A stretch of DNA of 64,000 nucleotides, taken from Lumbricus terrestris (Eukaryota; Annelida; Clitellata; Crassiclitellata; Lumbricidae). The notes below the pieces were generated by a model, which made no database searches, was not told the origin of the DNA, and saw only the letters and a list, made by a program, of their open reading frames with translations. The translations under genes and the position numbers were made by a program. Positions 55,096 through 64,000 of this stretch are shown in pieces; within the stretch, counting starts at the first letter, position 1, and every line of letters starts with the position of its first letter. The stretch spans positions 3,023,782 to 3,087,781 of the forward strand of contig OX457047.1 in assembly GCA_949752735.1 (NCBI GenBank), given 5' to 3'.

Positions 55096-55621
55096 AATCT
55101 CAGGGAATTATTTGAATCGAATGGATTCGAGTTGGTAGGCTACAAGTCGCCCCTTTGGTCAGCAATGCTTCTCGAAGCTGGGAATAGCATCGTGCTCAGT
55201 GTTTTGCCCTCACCACAACATGTAGGTGAGGATCACGCACGCCCTGGAGACCTATAGAGTTTTAGCCCACAGTAGCCTACATCTGTTTTGCGTACCCCAT
55301 GACTTCGCTTTTGTGGGCGCTGTAGAAGTCTCGAGATTACGATTGCGATTACGATTAACTTATAACGAGGGTATATTTTCCTTAACGTTATCCTTTCCAG
55401 AGAATATCATACACTACTGATGCCAATAAGTTCTATATTCTTTGGTCACCGGAACTAATTTCACTGTCTAAGAACGTGCCCCATCTTTCGTACAAACGTT
55501 GCCTTATAACGATCTCGTGAACTGCTGATAATAACAGAAGATTAATCCAAGTTATAACAAGAGAAGTCCAAGTTTAATCAGTAGGGTCTACTGCTACATG
55601 ATAACTCAAATGCCCCCTTAC

Positions 55622-55690
55622 CCCTACTAAGATTCCAATCGCGGCTCCAAAAATCCTTACGATCTTTGACATAAATCGCATTTCCAAATA
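55622..55690 (-). CDS. Transporter copy B exon 2
   Basis: 69 nt, 23 codons, phase 0-0, acceptor ttgtttcag, donor GGG|GTAAGG. YLEMRFMSKIVRIFGAAIGI then LVG. Length, donor and most residues equal copy A exon 2 at 14407-14475. Confidence 0.88.
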
Positions 55691-56224
55691 CTGAAACAAC
55701 ATTATGCAGAAGATAATTTAAATGTCACAAATTGCAGCAAACATTCAATAGTAGGATAATAAAGCATGTTACAAAATAATTAAAGCCTTCCCAAATCTTC
55801 GGTGGTCCGCGATTGTATTTTTCAACTGCTATAGGCTTCAAAAATATAAATTAAATGAAAAATGACATAGGCCAAAATAGACTCATAGCAAATGGCCCGC
55901 TTTCCATACCTGTCGATATTATTAAGCAAATCAGAAGGAAGTTTATCAGATAGCTAGACATGTGGCCTAATAGTCGAACATTTTAAGGCACCCCAAAAAT
56001 TCCGAGTTTTACTATCAACGGGGCGCAAATCAAAAGGGTGTAATCAAAAGAGCGCAATAAAAATGACAGATCCTCCCCAGTGCAGCTTCCTATCAGCGAT
56101 GCCATGTAAAATCGCGCGATGACCATGCAGGGCTTAAAGTGTGGCTGGACGGTCATGGACAACGTCCATGCACTTATTTTAAAATCTGAACGCCGTCCTG
56201 CCACTTATTGGCCAGCACAGCCTG

Positions 56225-56615
56225 GAAGGGTAAGGGGCGTCCAGGCACTTCTTTTGGGAAGGTAAGGGGCGTCCAGGCACTTCTTTTGGAAAGGTAAGGG
56301 CGTCCAGGCACTTCTTTTGGGAAGATAAGGGCGTCCAGGCACTTCTTTTAGGAAGGTAAGGGCGTCTAGGCACTTCTTTTGGGAAGGTAAGGGCGTCCAG
56401 GCACTTCTTTTGGGAAGATAAGGGCGTCCGGGCACTTCTTTTGGGAAGGTAAGGGCGTCCAGGCACTTCTTTTGGGAAGGTAAGCGCGTCCAGGCACTTC
56501 TTTTGGGAAGGTAATGGCGTCCAGGCACCTCTTTTGGGAAGGTAAGGGCGTCCAGGCACTCCATGGGAAGGTAAGGGCGTCCAGGCACTTCTTTCGGAAA
56601 GGTAAGAGGCGTCCA
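56225..56615. repeat. 31-bp minisatellite, about 12 units
   Basis: Unit gcacttcttttgggaaggtaagggcgtccag in its main form, split here as gcacttcttttgggaa + ggtaagggcgtccag. Small variants occur (agataagg, gtaaggggcg). Lies in intron 1 of the transporter. Because 31 is not a multiple of 3 and no stop occurs on the minus strand, all three minus frames stay open and yield spurious Lys/Pro-rich ORFs. Confidence 0.95.
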
Positions 56616-56694
56616 GTCACCTATTTTCCACACTTTAAGAACTGGCGATGGCATAGTATTAGAATTTCGAAATGAAAATGCAAAGGTAACTTAC

Positions 56695-57033
56695 ATCATA
56701 GATGCTGACCAGCTTCAGCGGATAGAGCCACGGAACAATGAGGCGCTCGATAAATAGGTGAGAAATGGCGCTAGTGATCGCGAAGAAGACAATGAACTGG
56801 ACTCCGTAGCTGTAAATCTCGGCAGTATGGCCAATCAGCCCGGCACCTGAATAGAATGAAACGAACAGTGACATGGCCGTCGGAATGACCTTGAGTCGAC
56901 GATTGCCCAAGATGAACTCAGCGGTCGTCTTCTGTCGACCTCCTGTCAGCGAATGGTAGACTCCGATGGACAGGGAGATGACGAGGAATGCGACAAAAAT
57001 AAGATAGTCCGCCCAATGCAGATGCGACTCCAT
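56695..57033 (-). CDS. Transporter copy B exon 1
   Basis: 113 codons from MESHLHWADYLIFVAFLVIS to SIYD, donor GAT|GTAAGT. An in-frame ATG 30 codons upstream (57123) is not used in copy A, whose frame starts at the equivalent of MESH, so 57033 is preferred. Covers TM1 to TM3 with the conserved SFYSGAGLIGHTAEIYSYG region. Confidence 0.9.
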
Positions 57034-57039
57034 TGTTCC

Positions 57040-58005
57040 AAATCTCCTACAAGAAGGATAAAATAATTTTAGGTAGCGTAGTCGAAGAAAAAATTTGGTC
57101 AATGAAAATGGCGTCTCCGACATGACTCAGCCATCCGCCCAAATGTCGCGTCTCAACCCCCTTCCGTCGGCCGCTCATTCGTCCCCCCCCTTCCCCAATT
57201 CTGGACCAAGACTCCGCCTATGCCAGACTGTCCAGACACATGGATAAAACGGATGATTGGTTGGAATATTGGAGCTAATTGGATAAGGAGCTTGAATGAA
57301 AGCTCAACACGAGAGTTTAGTAGCTAAGCCAACGCAGAACACTATTATCTTCATCTATAATTCTATACTGTAGCCTACCTGACGTTGGTTATTCCAAGAA
57401 TTTGCCCCAACTAAAGATGACTACTGGCGTGTAAATACGTGGCCTACAATCGTGCGTTTCTCACAAAAGGACAGACTGGCATCCGTGACCACGTTCGCGA
57501 AAGTCTGCGCCTGAGTAGGCTTACACATGCACGCATGTATAGGGCTGGTTAGTGGTTGTGGTTACACACACTTTCAAACACAGAGAGACAGACAGACAGA
57601 CAGATTGACAGAGACAGAGCTGTGCATATGTATTGCACTTTGTGACCGCAACGAATATAGGCCTATAGTGCTCATAAAATATTACAACAGTCTTCGTTGT
57701 CTCCGTAGGCCTACCCGTATATAATTATATATAATTATTATTATTGGCGACTTTGTTGGGATGTAATATCTTATTAATAAACGGTCGTTGCGCGTCACTT
57801 TGGCTGGAGCTGATATTATTTTAATTATTGTATAATATTATAATAATATAATTTTTCTTCTGATGAACGCAGATGAGAGAGACGCCAATAACTTGTTATC
57901 TTCAATCGCGATAGTCGCTATAACTGCAATAAGATATAGTATGCAGATATAGACTATAAAATATGTAGTAGGCCTATATTATATAGCCTACAATAGAATG
58001 CAGAT
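57040..58005. other. Upstream region of the transporter, no second gene
   Basis: Contains a lone MITE end (ccaagactccgcctatg near 57210), an ACAG/GACA microsatellite at about 57583-57605 and several TAGGCCTA/TAGCCTA motifs. Any promoter for the minus-strand transporter should lie here; no core motif is convincing. Confidence 0.55.
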
Positions 58006-58007
58006 TA

Positions 58008-59981
58008 GGGGAGACCGGGGCTGGTTGCAACATTTTTCACATTTTCATGTGTAACATTTTTATCTTTAGAGCTATCTGCAAACTGTTTAGCCCATATGAA
58101 TCCTTTATATCTCAGCATCAAAACAAGCTATAGTTCCGATCTCAGTGACCAAGCATGTACCCACAACAACTAACTGAACAGAGGGCTCCAAAATGTTGCA
58201 ACGAGCCCCGGGCCGGTGTTGGTTGCAACGACCCTCGGGGAAGGTTGCAACAGTATTGAAAGTAGTCTAGATATTCAAATGAGGCTGTGTAGCCCTGGAG
58301 CCAACTGAGGCCTGGCTATGCATCTAGGTTATAAGAATGTAATAATTAAACAAATTCAAAAATTCAGAGCATCGAGAGCATCAAAAAGATCTTTAAAAAC
58401 TGTTTTTGTACTAATAATCATCATGCGAAAAGTTTGATAAATATTCTCCAGTGGCCTATAACTGATAGAGTTGGACTGGCTACATCTACCTAATTGGGCA
58501 AATGATGTTCAAAATTAGATCTAAAATGTGGGATTATTCCAAGTCGTCCGAGTTGTTTTCAGGGACATGTAGAATCGATTCCAGTGTGAGAGTTATGGTT
58601 GTCCATCCACCAAAGAGATTGTAAACTTGATTTATTATATATGCCCAAAAAATCGCCTCATAGTCTACATATAAAGAAGCTTATGTTTGTCATCCATCCG
58701 CAGGATTGGCAATCAGAACATCTAGAAATATATGTCATGAAGTCAACTCGCTTAAAAAACAATGGAGGCTCAGAATTCCTGCAAACATCCAGTGCAAACC
58801 TCAAAGTCTCTAATTGTCTTCTTTCACCGGATGTCAACACACCAATCTGCTTTATGCTTCTGTTTGTCAGAACTTTTAAAAAATCCGTTGAACAGTGGTT
58901 ACTACGGTTTCATCGAGATTGTAAAATGTAAATGTCAGTTGCTTGGAAAGTTTAACCGAATATATTTCATCATGAGTTTATAGCACTTTCATTGAAGCTT
59001 TCTAAACTTGAAGGTTCACTGAACCTTGATTCGCAACTTAAATCCCGAAAGTCAGTCTTCAGCAGCAGCGACAGGTATAGCACACCATTGAAAGGAAGTT
59101 CATATTAAACTTAGTGGCACTTTGGTAAATGCAGCATGTTCACTTGCTTCAACAATAATCCATAATACATGACACCAACCATCAGCAATATTATAGTCAG
59201 CAAATGATTTTGGTTACCTACGGGATAAGTCGGTGTTCTCAATAAGCAAATTTACTTCCTGAATATATCGCCACAATGTTGAATAATCAAATTTGTGACT
59301 TTAACAGCCCAAGTCTAGCACCACTATCAGTGAGTTCTTTTTCTACACCGACATTATTGCTTCTTTACTAGCAGAACCGCAATCAGTTTTCGCTAACAAT
59401 TTCTCATCGTGGCGGATAGTTTAGAGGTTAAAAATAGGCCAACAAAGGTCAATTGATCAAAGCATGTGACATGGCTTAACATAATTCAATCAGTTTACCA
59501 ATTTATTGAATGCATATATATCCTGTAATATTTTAATACAATATGCTCTAACGGCGACGGGCAGGCCAGCATGTTGCAACCATCCCCGAAAAAAATGTTG
59601 CAACCAACCCCAGAAGCAATGCCTAGACAGTGTTATGGAACAAAATTTCGACGGCACTGATTATTATAAATAAAATGACTAAATGCATTTTGAAGCTTAA
59701 GTACTTGTGCAACTAATAGAACTAAACCGAAAAATATTTCTTCAAAACATTTGGCTATAGAACGAAAAAACAAAAAACGAAAAATTTACTTTCGATCGTC
59801 AAAAATTATTTTTTAAATTTTTTGGTAATCATTATCAATTGCCTGCTAAGAAATTAGGACACATTGGCCTAAAATGTAATCTTTACAAAATAGTTTGCTT
59901 AATTTTGAGTTGTTATTATGTAGTGCCGAAATATCGATGGTGTTGCAACCAATACGTGTTGCAACCAGCCCCGTTCTCCCC
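58008..59981. mobile_element. 2-kb TIR transposon with TA target duplication and GG...CC ends
   Basis: Ends GGGGAGACCGGGGCTGGTTG and CAACCAGCCCCGTTCTCCCC are inverted repeats, flanked by TA on both sides (58006-58007, 59982-59983). The palindrome GTTGCAAC recurs in subterminal clusters on both sides (58025, 58195-58250, 59575-59600, 59945-59965), probably transposase-binding sites. No transposase motif was recognised; ORFs of about 110 codons at 58599-58983 look fortuitous. The TA duplication suggests a Tc1/mariner-like or related superfamily. Confidence 0.8.
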
Positions 59982-59984
59982 TAT

Positions 59985-60280
59985 ATAAAAAAATTAAAAC
60001 GTTACCGTTCGACATGAAGGAGCTCGGAAAGGGATGGAGGAAACGGGAGGGAGGGTGTGAGGCAGGGAAGGGTAGGGAAGGGAATGGAAGGGAAGGCGAG
60101 AGGAGGGGAGAGAAGGGGAGGGGAGGGGAGGGGAGGGGAGGGGAGGGGAGGGGAGGGGAGGGGAGGGGAGGGGAGGGGAGGGGAGGGGAGGGGAGGGGAG
60201 GGGAGGGGAGGGGAAGTAGGGAGGGAGGGTGGGAAGGAGAGTCTTTTCAGCCACAGCAACGCGTGGCCGGGTACAGCTAG
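59985..60280 (+). mobile_element. Helitron 3' part, second copy
   Basis: Ends with ccacagcaacgcgtggccgg gtacagctag before T, identical in its last 45 bp to the Helitron at 42155-42907, and it also has a G/A repeat just before. Its 5' end abuts the TIR element at 59981, whose TA insertion may have split a TATATAAA start. Confidence 0.8.
60106..60213. repeat. (GGGGA)n microsatellite
   Basis: About 21 units inside the Helitron. Gly/Glu/Arg and Pro/Ser frames are artefacts. Confidence 0.97.
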
Positions 60281-60299
60281 TATATAATATATTTATAAA

Positions 60300-60314
60300 T
60301 TATGTATGTATGTG

Positions 60315-60345
<31 letters not shown>

Positions 60346-60350
60346 GCACA
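60300..60350. repeat. (TA)n/(TGTA)n microsatellite
   Basis: gtatgtatgtgtatatatatatat and following short units. Confidence 0.9.
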
Positions 60351-60773
60351 TCGTGCAGCCGGTCTTCAATATGTGGCTTCTTGATGAGACCCATCACCAA
60401 CATCATTCCCAAGAATTTCTGCATTCCTATGTGGTTTGTAGGTTGCCCTATCTATCAGCGAGCTCCGCTCTTCGATGTCAGAGTTGCACTGACAAGGAGA
60501 CAGACAGACAGACAGTTTTTTCGGCAAATCAGTTTGTCTCAGTCACAATTAGAACGTGCAGCAATCTCGTTAGTTATGAAGCATTAATTTTGAAAATGTC
60601 GACAGGTCATCTGTTCACAGTGAAAGAGAGTCCGGTTTTCGAGTTATGGTAAAAAAACACTAGCATTTGGATCATAATCTGCATCCACTGGCTCCCAAGC
60701 ATCTTTGATTTGGTTGGACTGCAGCTGTACAAACTTCTGGTGCAGCAGTTGAAGAGTCAGGTTCAATTTCGTA

Positions 60774-60890
60774 CATGGACGGAGTTTGGTTTCCGTTCTT
60801 GGAGGGGTTATTGGTTAACTTATGAGTCTGCGCCTTCTCGGGGAAGGGGGCTAAAAGATACCGTTTACACGGTAAAAAACTGAATCAGGC
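60774..60890. mobile_element. Partial MITE, CATGGGCGGAG family
   Basis: catggacggagtttggtttccgttcttggaggg, then ggggctaaaagataccgtttacacggtaaaaaactg: reverse arrangement of 22269-22416; one end missing. Confidence 0.65.
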
Positions 60891-60894
60891 TGCT

Positions 60895-61735
60895 TTCGTA
60901 TGACTCGCCTTCAGCCGTGTCAGTGCCCACGTGGTCTGGTCACGTTGCTTCGTACAATTTACACATATTTTGATGCTGCATGTATCTTCGTTTGATTTCT
61001 ATTCGCTAGACTGCCAAAAGTAGTTTCATACACATTCAGTAGGTGGCAAACGATGTCCACTATGACGAATAATAGTGGCAGGAAATAATTATAATAATCG
61101 GACGTTGAACTGCCTCTGAGCGGTTGATACCTAAGGGACGCGTAGGCGTAGGCTATGCTCGCTATTGGCTTACACGACCCTATAACGTTTCAAATAACGC
61201 AACACCCCCAATCTTTATTAGAGCCCAATAGTAAAGTCTATTTTTCACACCCCGATTCCAAGTGGTTTGAAGTGGATCATAGTTCAACTCCCCCGCTATT
61301 TTTCCACAATTCTTACACTGCATGGAGGAGGGTGAGGCAAGAGCGTTGCATCTGAATGGAATAGAAATATTCGTGAGTTTTTCAAAGTTTCGTTTTTGGT
61401 ACTGCATCTCAAACGCTCATAAATATTTGAAAAACCCAAGAATATTTCTAATCAGCGTCAGGATCTCGTGTCAATATGGTCACTGTTGTTGTGTTTAAAA
61501 TTTCAGACAAATCCTAAAAGTTTTCACCGAGTTATGACACTTTTTGTTGCGTTCAACTTTTCATCCGGACACAGTACATGCAGTATTTGAAAAATAAGTA
61601 AATTTTCCAGGGGGTTGGAGATTGCCCTCTTGCGGTGGCCAATGGGAACTATAGGCTACTTGACTCATAATAATTACATAAATCTGTTGGACCGATGAAT
61701 AATTGATGGTTATAATAACAATATCATGTCATCGA
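60895..61735. other. Intergenic, no feature recognised
   Basis: Mixed sequence without a convincing gene or inverted-repeat pair; TAGGCTA at about 61149 and 61650. Confidence 0.55.
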
Positions 61736-61740
61736 TAGAC

Positions 61741-62079
61741 TGGGCCGGGCGGATACAGGTCTTAGCTTGGAAATTTTTTTTGCTAGTCTTTGGCCGAAAG
61801 ATCTGATGACCTTTTCTCAGTCATTTGGTTGAAATGTCATGAAAAATACACTGTTTTCCCCGCAAAAAATAGCTGGTGACCTTTTCCGTTTTTATTCATA
61901 TGCTGCTGCTTTTCTCCCTCTGCATTCATCGAATACTTTTTCAAACTTTGGATCCTATACTAAAATTTTCCTCTCTCACCTTTTCCCGCTGCATTGTAGA
62001 AACCTGTTGGGAGGGACACGTCCTGTGCCATTTTCTCAATGGGGGCGTGGCCGAATTGGTCCCCTGGATCCGCCCCTGT
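61741..62079. mobile_element. hAT-type MITE, CAGGGGCGGAT family
   Basis: Right end CCTGGATCCGCCCCTG is perfect; left end is diverged (gggccgggcggatacagg). Flanks CGATAGAC and AGATAGAC agree at 7 of 8 bases. Core ctgatgaccttttctcagtcatttggttgaaatg present. Confidence 0.75.
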
Positions 62080-62089
62080 AGATAGACAT

Positions 62090-63170
62090 AGGCCTATAAC
62101 AGGGAGGGAGATCAGCTGATTTTGGAGTAGTTATTGAGCAGGAAGCTGCTGTAATGGACGTCTAGGGAATTTTCCGAAGCAGGATATGCTCGTTTGCGAT
62201 ATCGCTTTCGGAGAACTCTGGTAGGCCTGGGCTATTGATGTAAAAATAGGTCTATCATGCTCGTGCCCTTTTCAGTTGCCTGTGATTCAATGATGGTTTC
62301 CAGTAATTAATCAATTAGCACTAACATTGGCCTGAGAAAACTGAATAACAATACAGTCTAGCAAGAGAACTGAAACCTAAAACTACAACCCTGTGTAATG
62401 CACTCTTGGAATATTATTTTGCAGCGCCCACAAATGTCAAGAAGACCAGCTTTATCGTCGGCGTCTACCAGTACCACCCTGTTCGTTCCGGTGCCAGGTA
62501 GAAATTCGATTAGGTCAAGCCAAGGAGGCAGTGTGGTGATACGGTGGTGATCGGTGATAGCAGACATTTGACAAAATGGACGTTAGTTTGGAGAAGAGTT
62601 CCTTGTTTGTCAAGGTATGGTTTGTTGACGAGTGGTTTTACCGAGCCTTTGAAGCACAGAAGAAGTTCCGTTTGATACAGACGATGGTGGCCATGTCAAA
62701 AATGACAATGCATATCAATAATAATATAATGGGCTCGTTTCTCAGATAAATCATCGTCAGCTGGTCTAGGCCTACGCTTTCCGCAGTAAGCTCGAATGCT
62801 AGACGGCCTAGGTTTATGCACGGACATTATAGTAAGGTTGTACTATGTGTCATAAGAACGTTTATAACTATATAGAAATAATTCCCGTATATGCGTGAAC
62901 GACCTTTGCTGTCATAAGATGTCGTTAAACCATCGATCTGGGTTAAGAAGTTGATTTACAGAGGAAGGCGATGTCTGCTTTACTCAGATGTGTGTTCAAC
63001 AAACATCTTGAAAGGATATTATTATTGTGTCTTCCTGTAGGATTCTTTCGTCGTCGTCTTCTGAAGGTCCCCAGGTCATGTAGTTGGAAACTTGAGACCG
63101 TCTCTCTTTCAGCTAGGGCAAATACACTTCAGTAGTATAACTTACGCCTCCCCAACATCAGTCTATAACT
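62090..63170. other. Intergenic, no gene recognised
   Basis: Short frames only. The stretch at 62360-62630 has mixed open frames without a recognisable motif. Confidence 0.5.
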
Positions 63171-63178
63171 ACCTTAAG

Positions 63179-63440
63179 CAGTGGCGTAGCCAAGGAGTTT
63201 CGGGGGTTAAACCCCCCATTGGTTTAGGGGAAAAGTTTTTGAAAAGGTTATTTATCCACTTAAATAAGAAAAAACAGAACAATTGCTTGTAGCAACAATT
63301 GTTTTTCTTACTTTGTTCGCTTTGCTACTTTATTCCCTTTTTATTTACTGTAATACTGTTGGGTTGGTGTCAGGAATGGCATCCGACCAGGCCATAAACC
63401 CCCAAACCCTTCCCATCATAAATTCCTGGCTACACCACTG
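63179..63440. mobile_element. hAT-type MITE, CAGTGGCGTAGCC ends
   Basis: 262 bp, ends CAGTGGCGTAGCCAAGG and CCTGGCTACACCACTG; flanks ACCTTAAG and ACTTTAAG agree at 7 of 8 bases (63171-63178, 63441-63448). Same end family as 33202-33625. Confidence 0.88.
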
Positions 63441-63511
63441 ACTTTAAGTACCGCCCCAATATGCATTCATGCATTTCACCGCCTACTCCTTTCTCCTTAC
63501 TTGGTGCTTCT

Positions 63512-64000
63512 TTTCCAGTGCCGGCGCTAGCACCCCCCCCCCGTACCCCCCAATTGGGGGGGCCCGAGTTTGAAAGGGGCCCCAAATTTAGCTGGTCATT
63601 ATGCCTATTAATTTTGTGACTGTGCAGATCCTTTCTGGTGCATGTCTCAACTAACCATATGGCACTGCCATAGCAGACCTAATGCAAATACCATACTGAT
63701 TTTGGGCGTAAGTATAAAGCCATTTAAACTAACTCAGGCAATTGCGTCCACTTTCTCAAACACAACGCTTATAAATTGTAACTTATTCTAATTGCTAATT
63801 GGATGATGCCTCAAAATAAAACCTGCGTGAGACCCAAACATTAAAGCCTGTGTAGGGTCCCATATGTCCTTGCAATGGTATGTGTCTGATCTCAAGTTTG
63901 CAAGGGGCCTCAAATGTAGCTGGTAATTATACCTTTCATAACTGTTCAATCCTGAAACCATGCACCGAATTATGTTTTAACGCAAAGCATACAAATTTAT
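63512..64000. mobile_element. Possible start of another hAT-type element, running off the window
   Basis: ccagtgccggcgctagcacccccc resembles the CAGTGGCGGCGC ends seen at 47871 and 51235, followed by ggggggcccgagtttgaaaggggccccaaattt. No right end before the window stops. Confidence 0.4.

Larger units (their letters stand above)
38772..57033 (-). other. Gene: SLC5A8-like sodium-coupled solute transporter, copy B (16 exons)
   Basis: Sixteen minus-strand exons, all with GT-AG borders and compatible phases, give 615 residues (short form) or 667 (spliced to exon 16); human SLC5A8 has 610. It follows the SLC5 monocarboxylate/multivitamin/iodide subgroup throughout: SFYSGAGLIGHTAEIY in TM2-3, VIYAPSAAL, GGMRAVIWTDVFQ, RHTVWNILIGAG, YGLSQVAVQRY, SPGFSGLFLSTIYGASLSTVSS and the last helix WFPAIAFVVTGIVGI. 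The Ser-Thr-rich STVSS in TM8 matches the conserved Na2-site helix. It should cotransport Na+ with small organic anions across the plasma membrane; the substrate is not decided by sequence. Introns are full of transposons, but every coding exon is intact, so the gene looks functional. Confidence 0.88.

Noticed and set aside
56179..56654. Three overlapping Lys/Pro-rich minus-strand frames of 84-149 codons
   Set aside because: All come from a 31-bp tandem repeat without stop codons; no start context or splice support.
57034..57123. Longer N-terminus for the transporter starting MSETPFSLTKFF
   Set aside because: The paralogous copy A starts at MASHLHWADY and lacks the extension; the extension has no family similarity.

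Overview
This is animal nuclear DNA, not bacterial. Genes are split by GT-AG introns of hundreds to thousands of bases, gene density is low, and most of the window is transposable elements, microsatellites and decayed repeats. The gene content (orphan 7TM receptors in tandem, a sodium/monocarboxylate-type SLC5 transporter, an Ig receptor) together with Helitrons, many hAT-type MITEs and tRNA-derived SINEs suggests a marine invertebrate, perhaps a deuterostome such as an echinoderm, hemichordate or lancelet. The species cannot be fixed from the sequence alone.

Layout. (1) 0.1-11.8 kb: a tandem duplication, each unit carrying one intronless 7TM receptor on the plus strand (2839-3921 and 10126-11211) with related upstream and 3' flanks. 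Later insertions tell the copies apart. (2) 14.4-18.0 kb, minus strand: exons 1 and 2 of an SLC5 transporter copy (copy A) with no further exons found. (3) 22.9-31.9 kb, minus strand: a four-exon gene for a single-Ig, single-pass receptor whose long cytoplasmic tail ends in a tandem 11-residue array of phosphotyrosine-type motifs. A LINE lies in its first intron. (4) 32.7-35.1 kb, minus strand: a dead transposon-type ORF split by two hAT MITEs. (5) 38.8-57.0 kb, minus strand: a complete SLC5A8-like transporter (copy B), rebuilt here as 16 exons with consistent reading phases. It has two possible C-termini, one ending in a PDZ-ligand-like SCV. Its introns hold a Helitron, a hAT deletion derivative, a Mutator-like foldback element, LINE pieces, SINEs and minisatellites. 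(6) 58.0-64 kb: a large TIR element with a TA target duplication, a second Helitron end and more hAT MITEs.

The most unusual signal is not a gene. The palindrome TAGGCCTA and its shorter forms TAGGCTA/TAGCCTA occur far more often than chance: about 35 and 45 copies by eye in 64 kb. In at least six places where an uninterrupted reference can be inferred, the motif is an insertion of GGCC or GCC, plus a duplicated TA, at a TA dinucleotide. The references are two broken transposon ORFs, a MITE family, an ACT microsatellite and the receptor paralogue. This looks like an excision scar of a TA-targeting transposon with GG...CC ends, or a very short insertion process. It is the leading candidate here for something undescribed.
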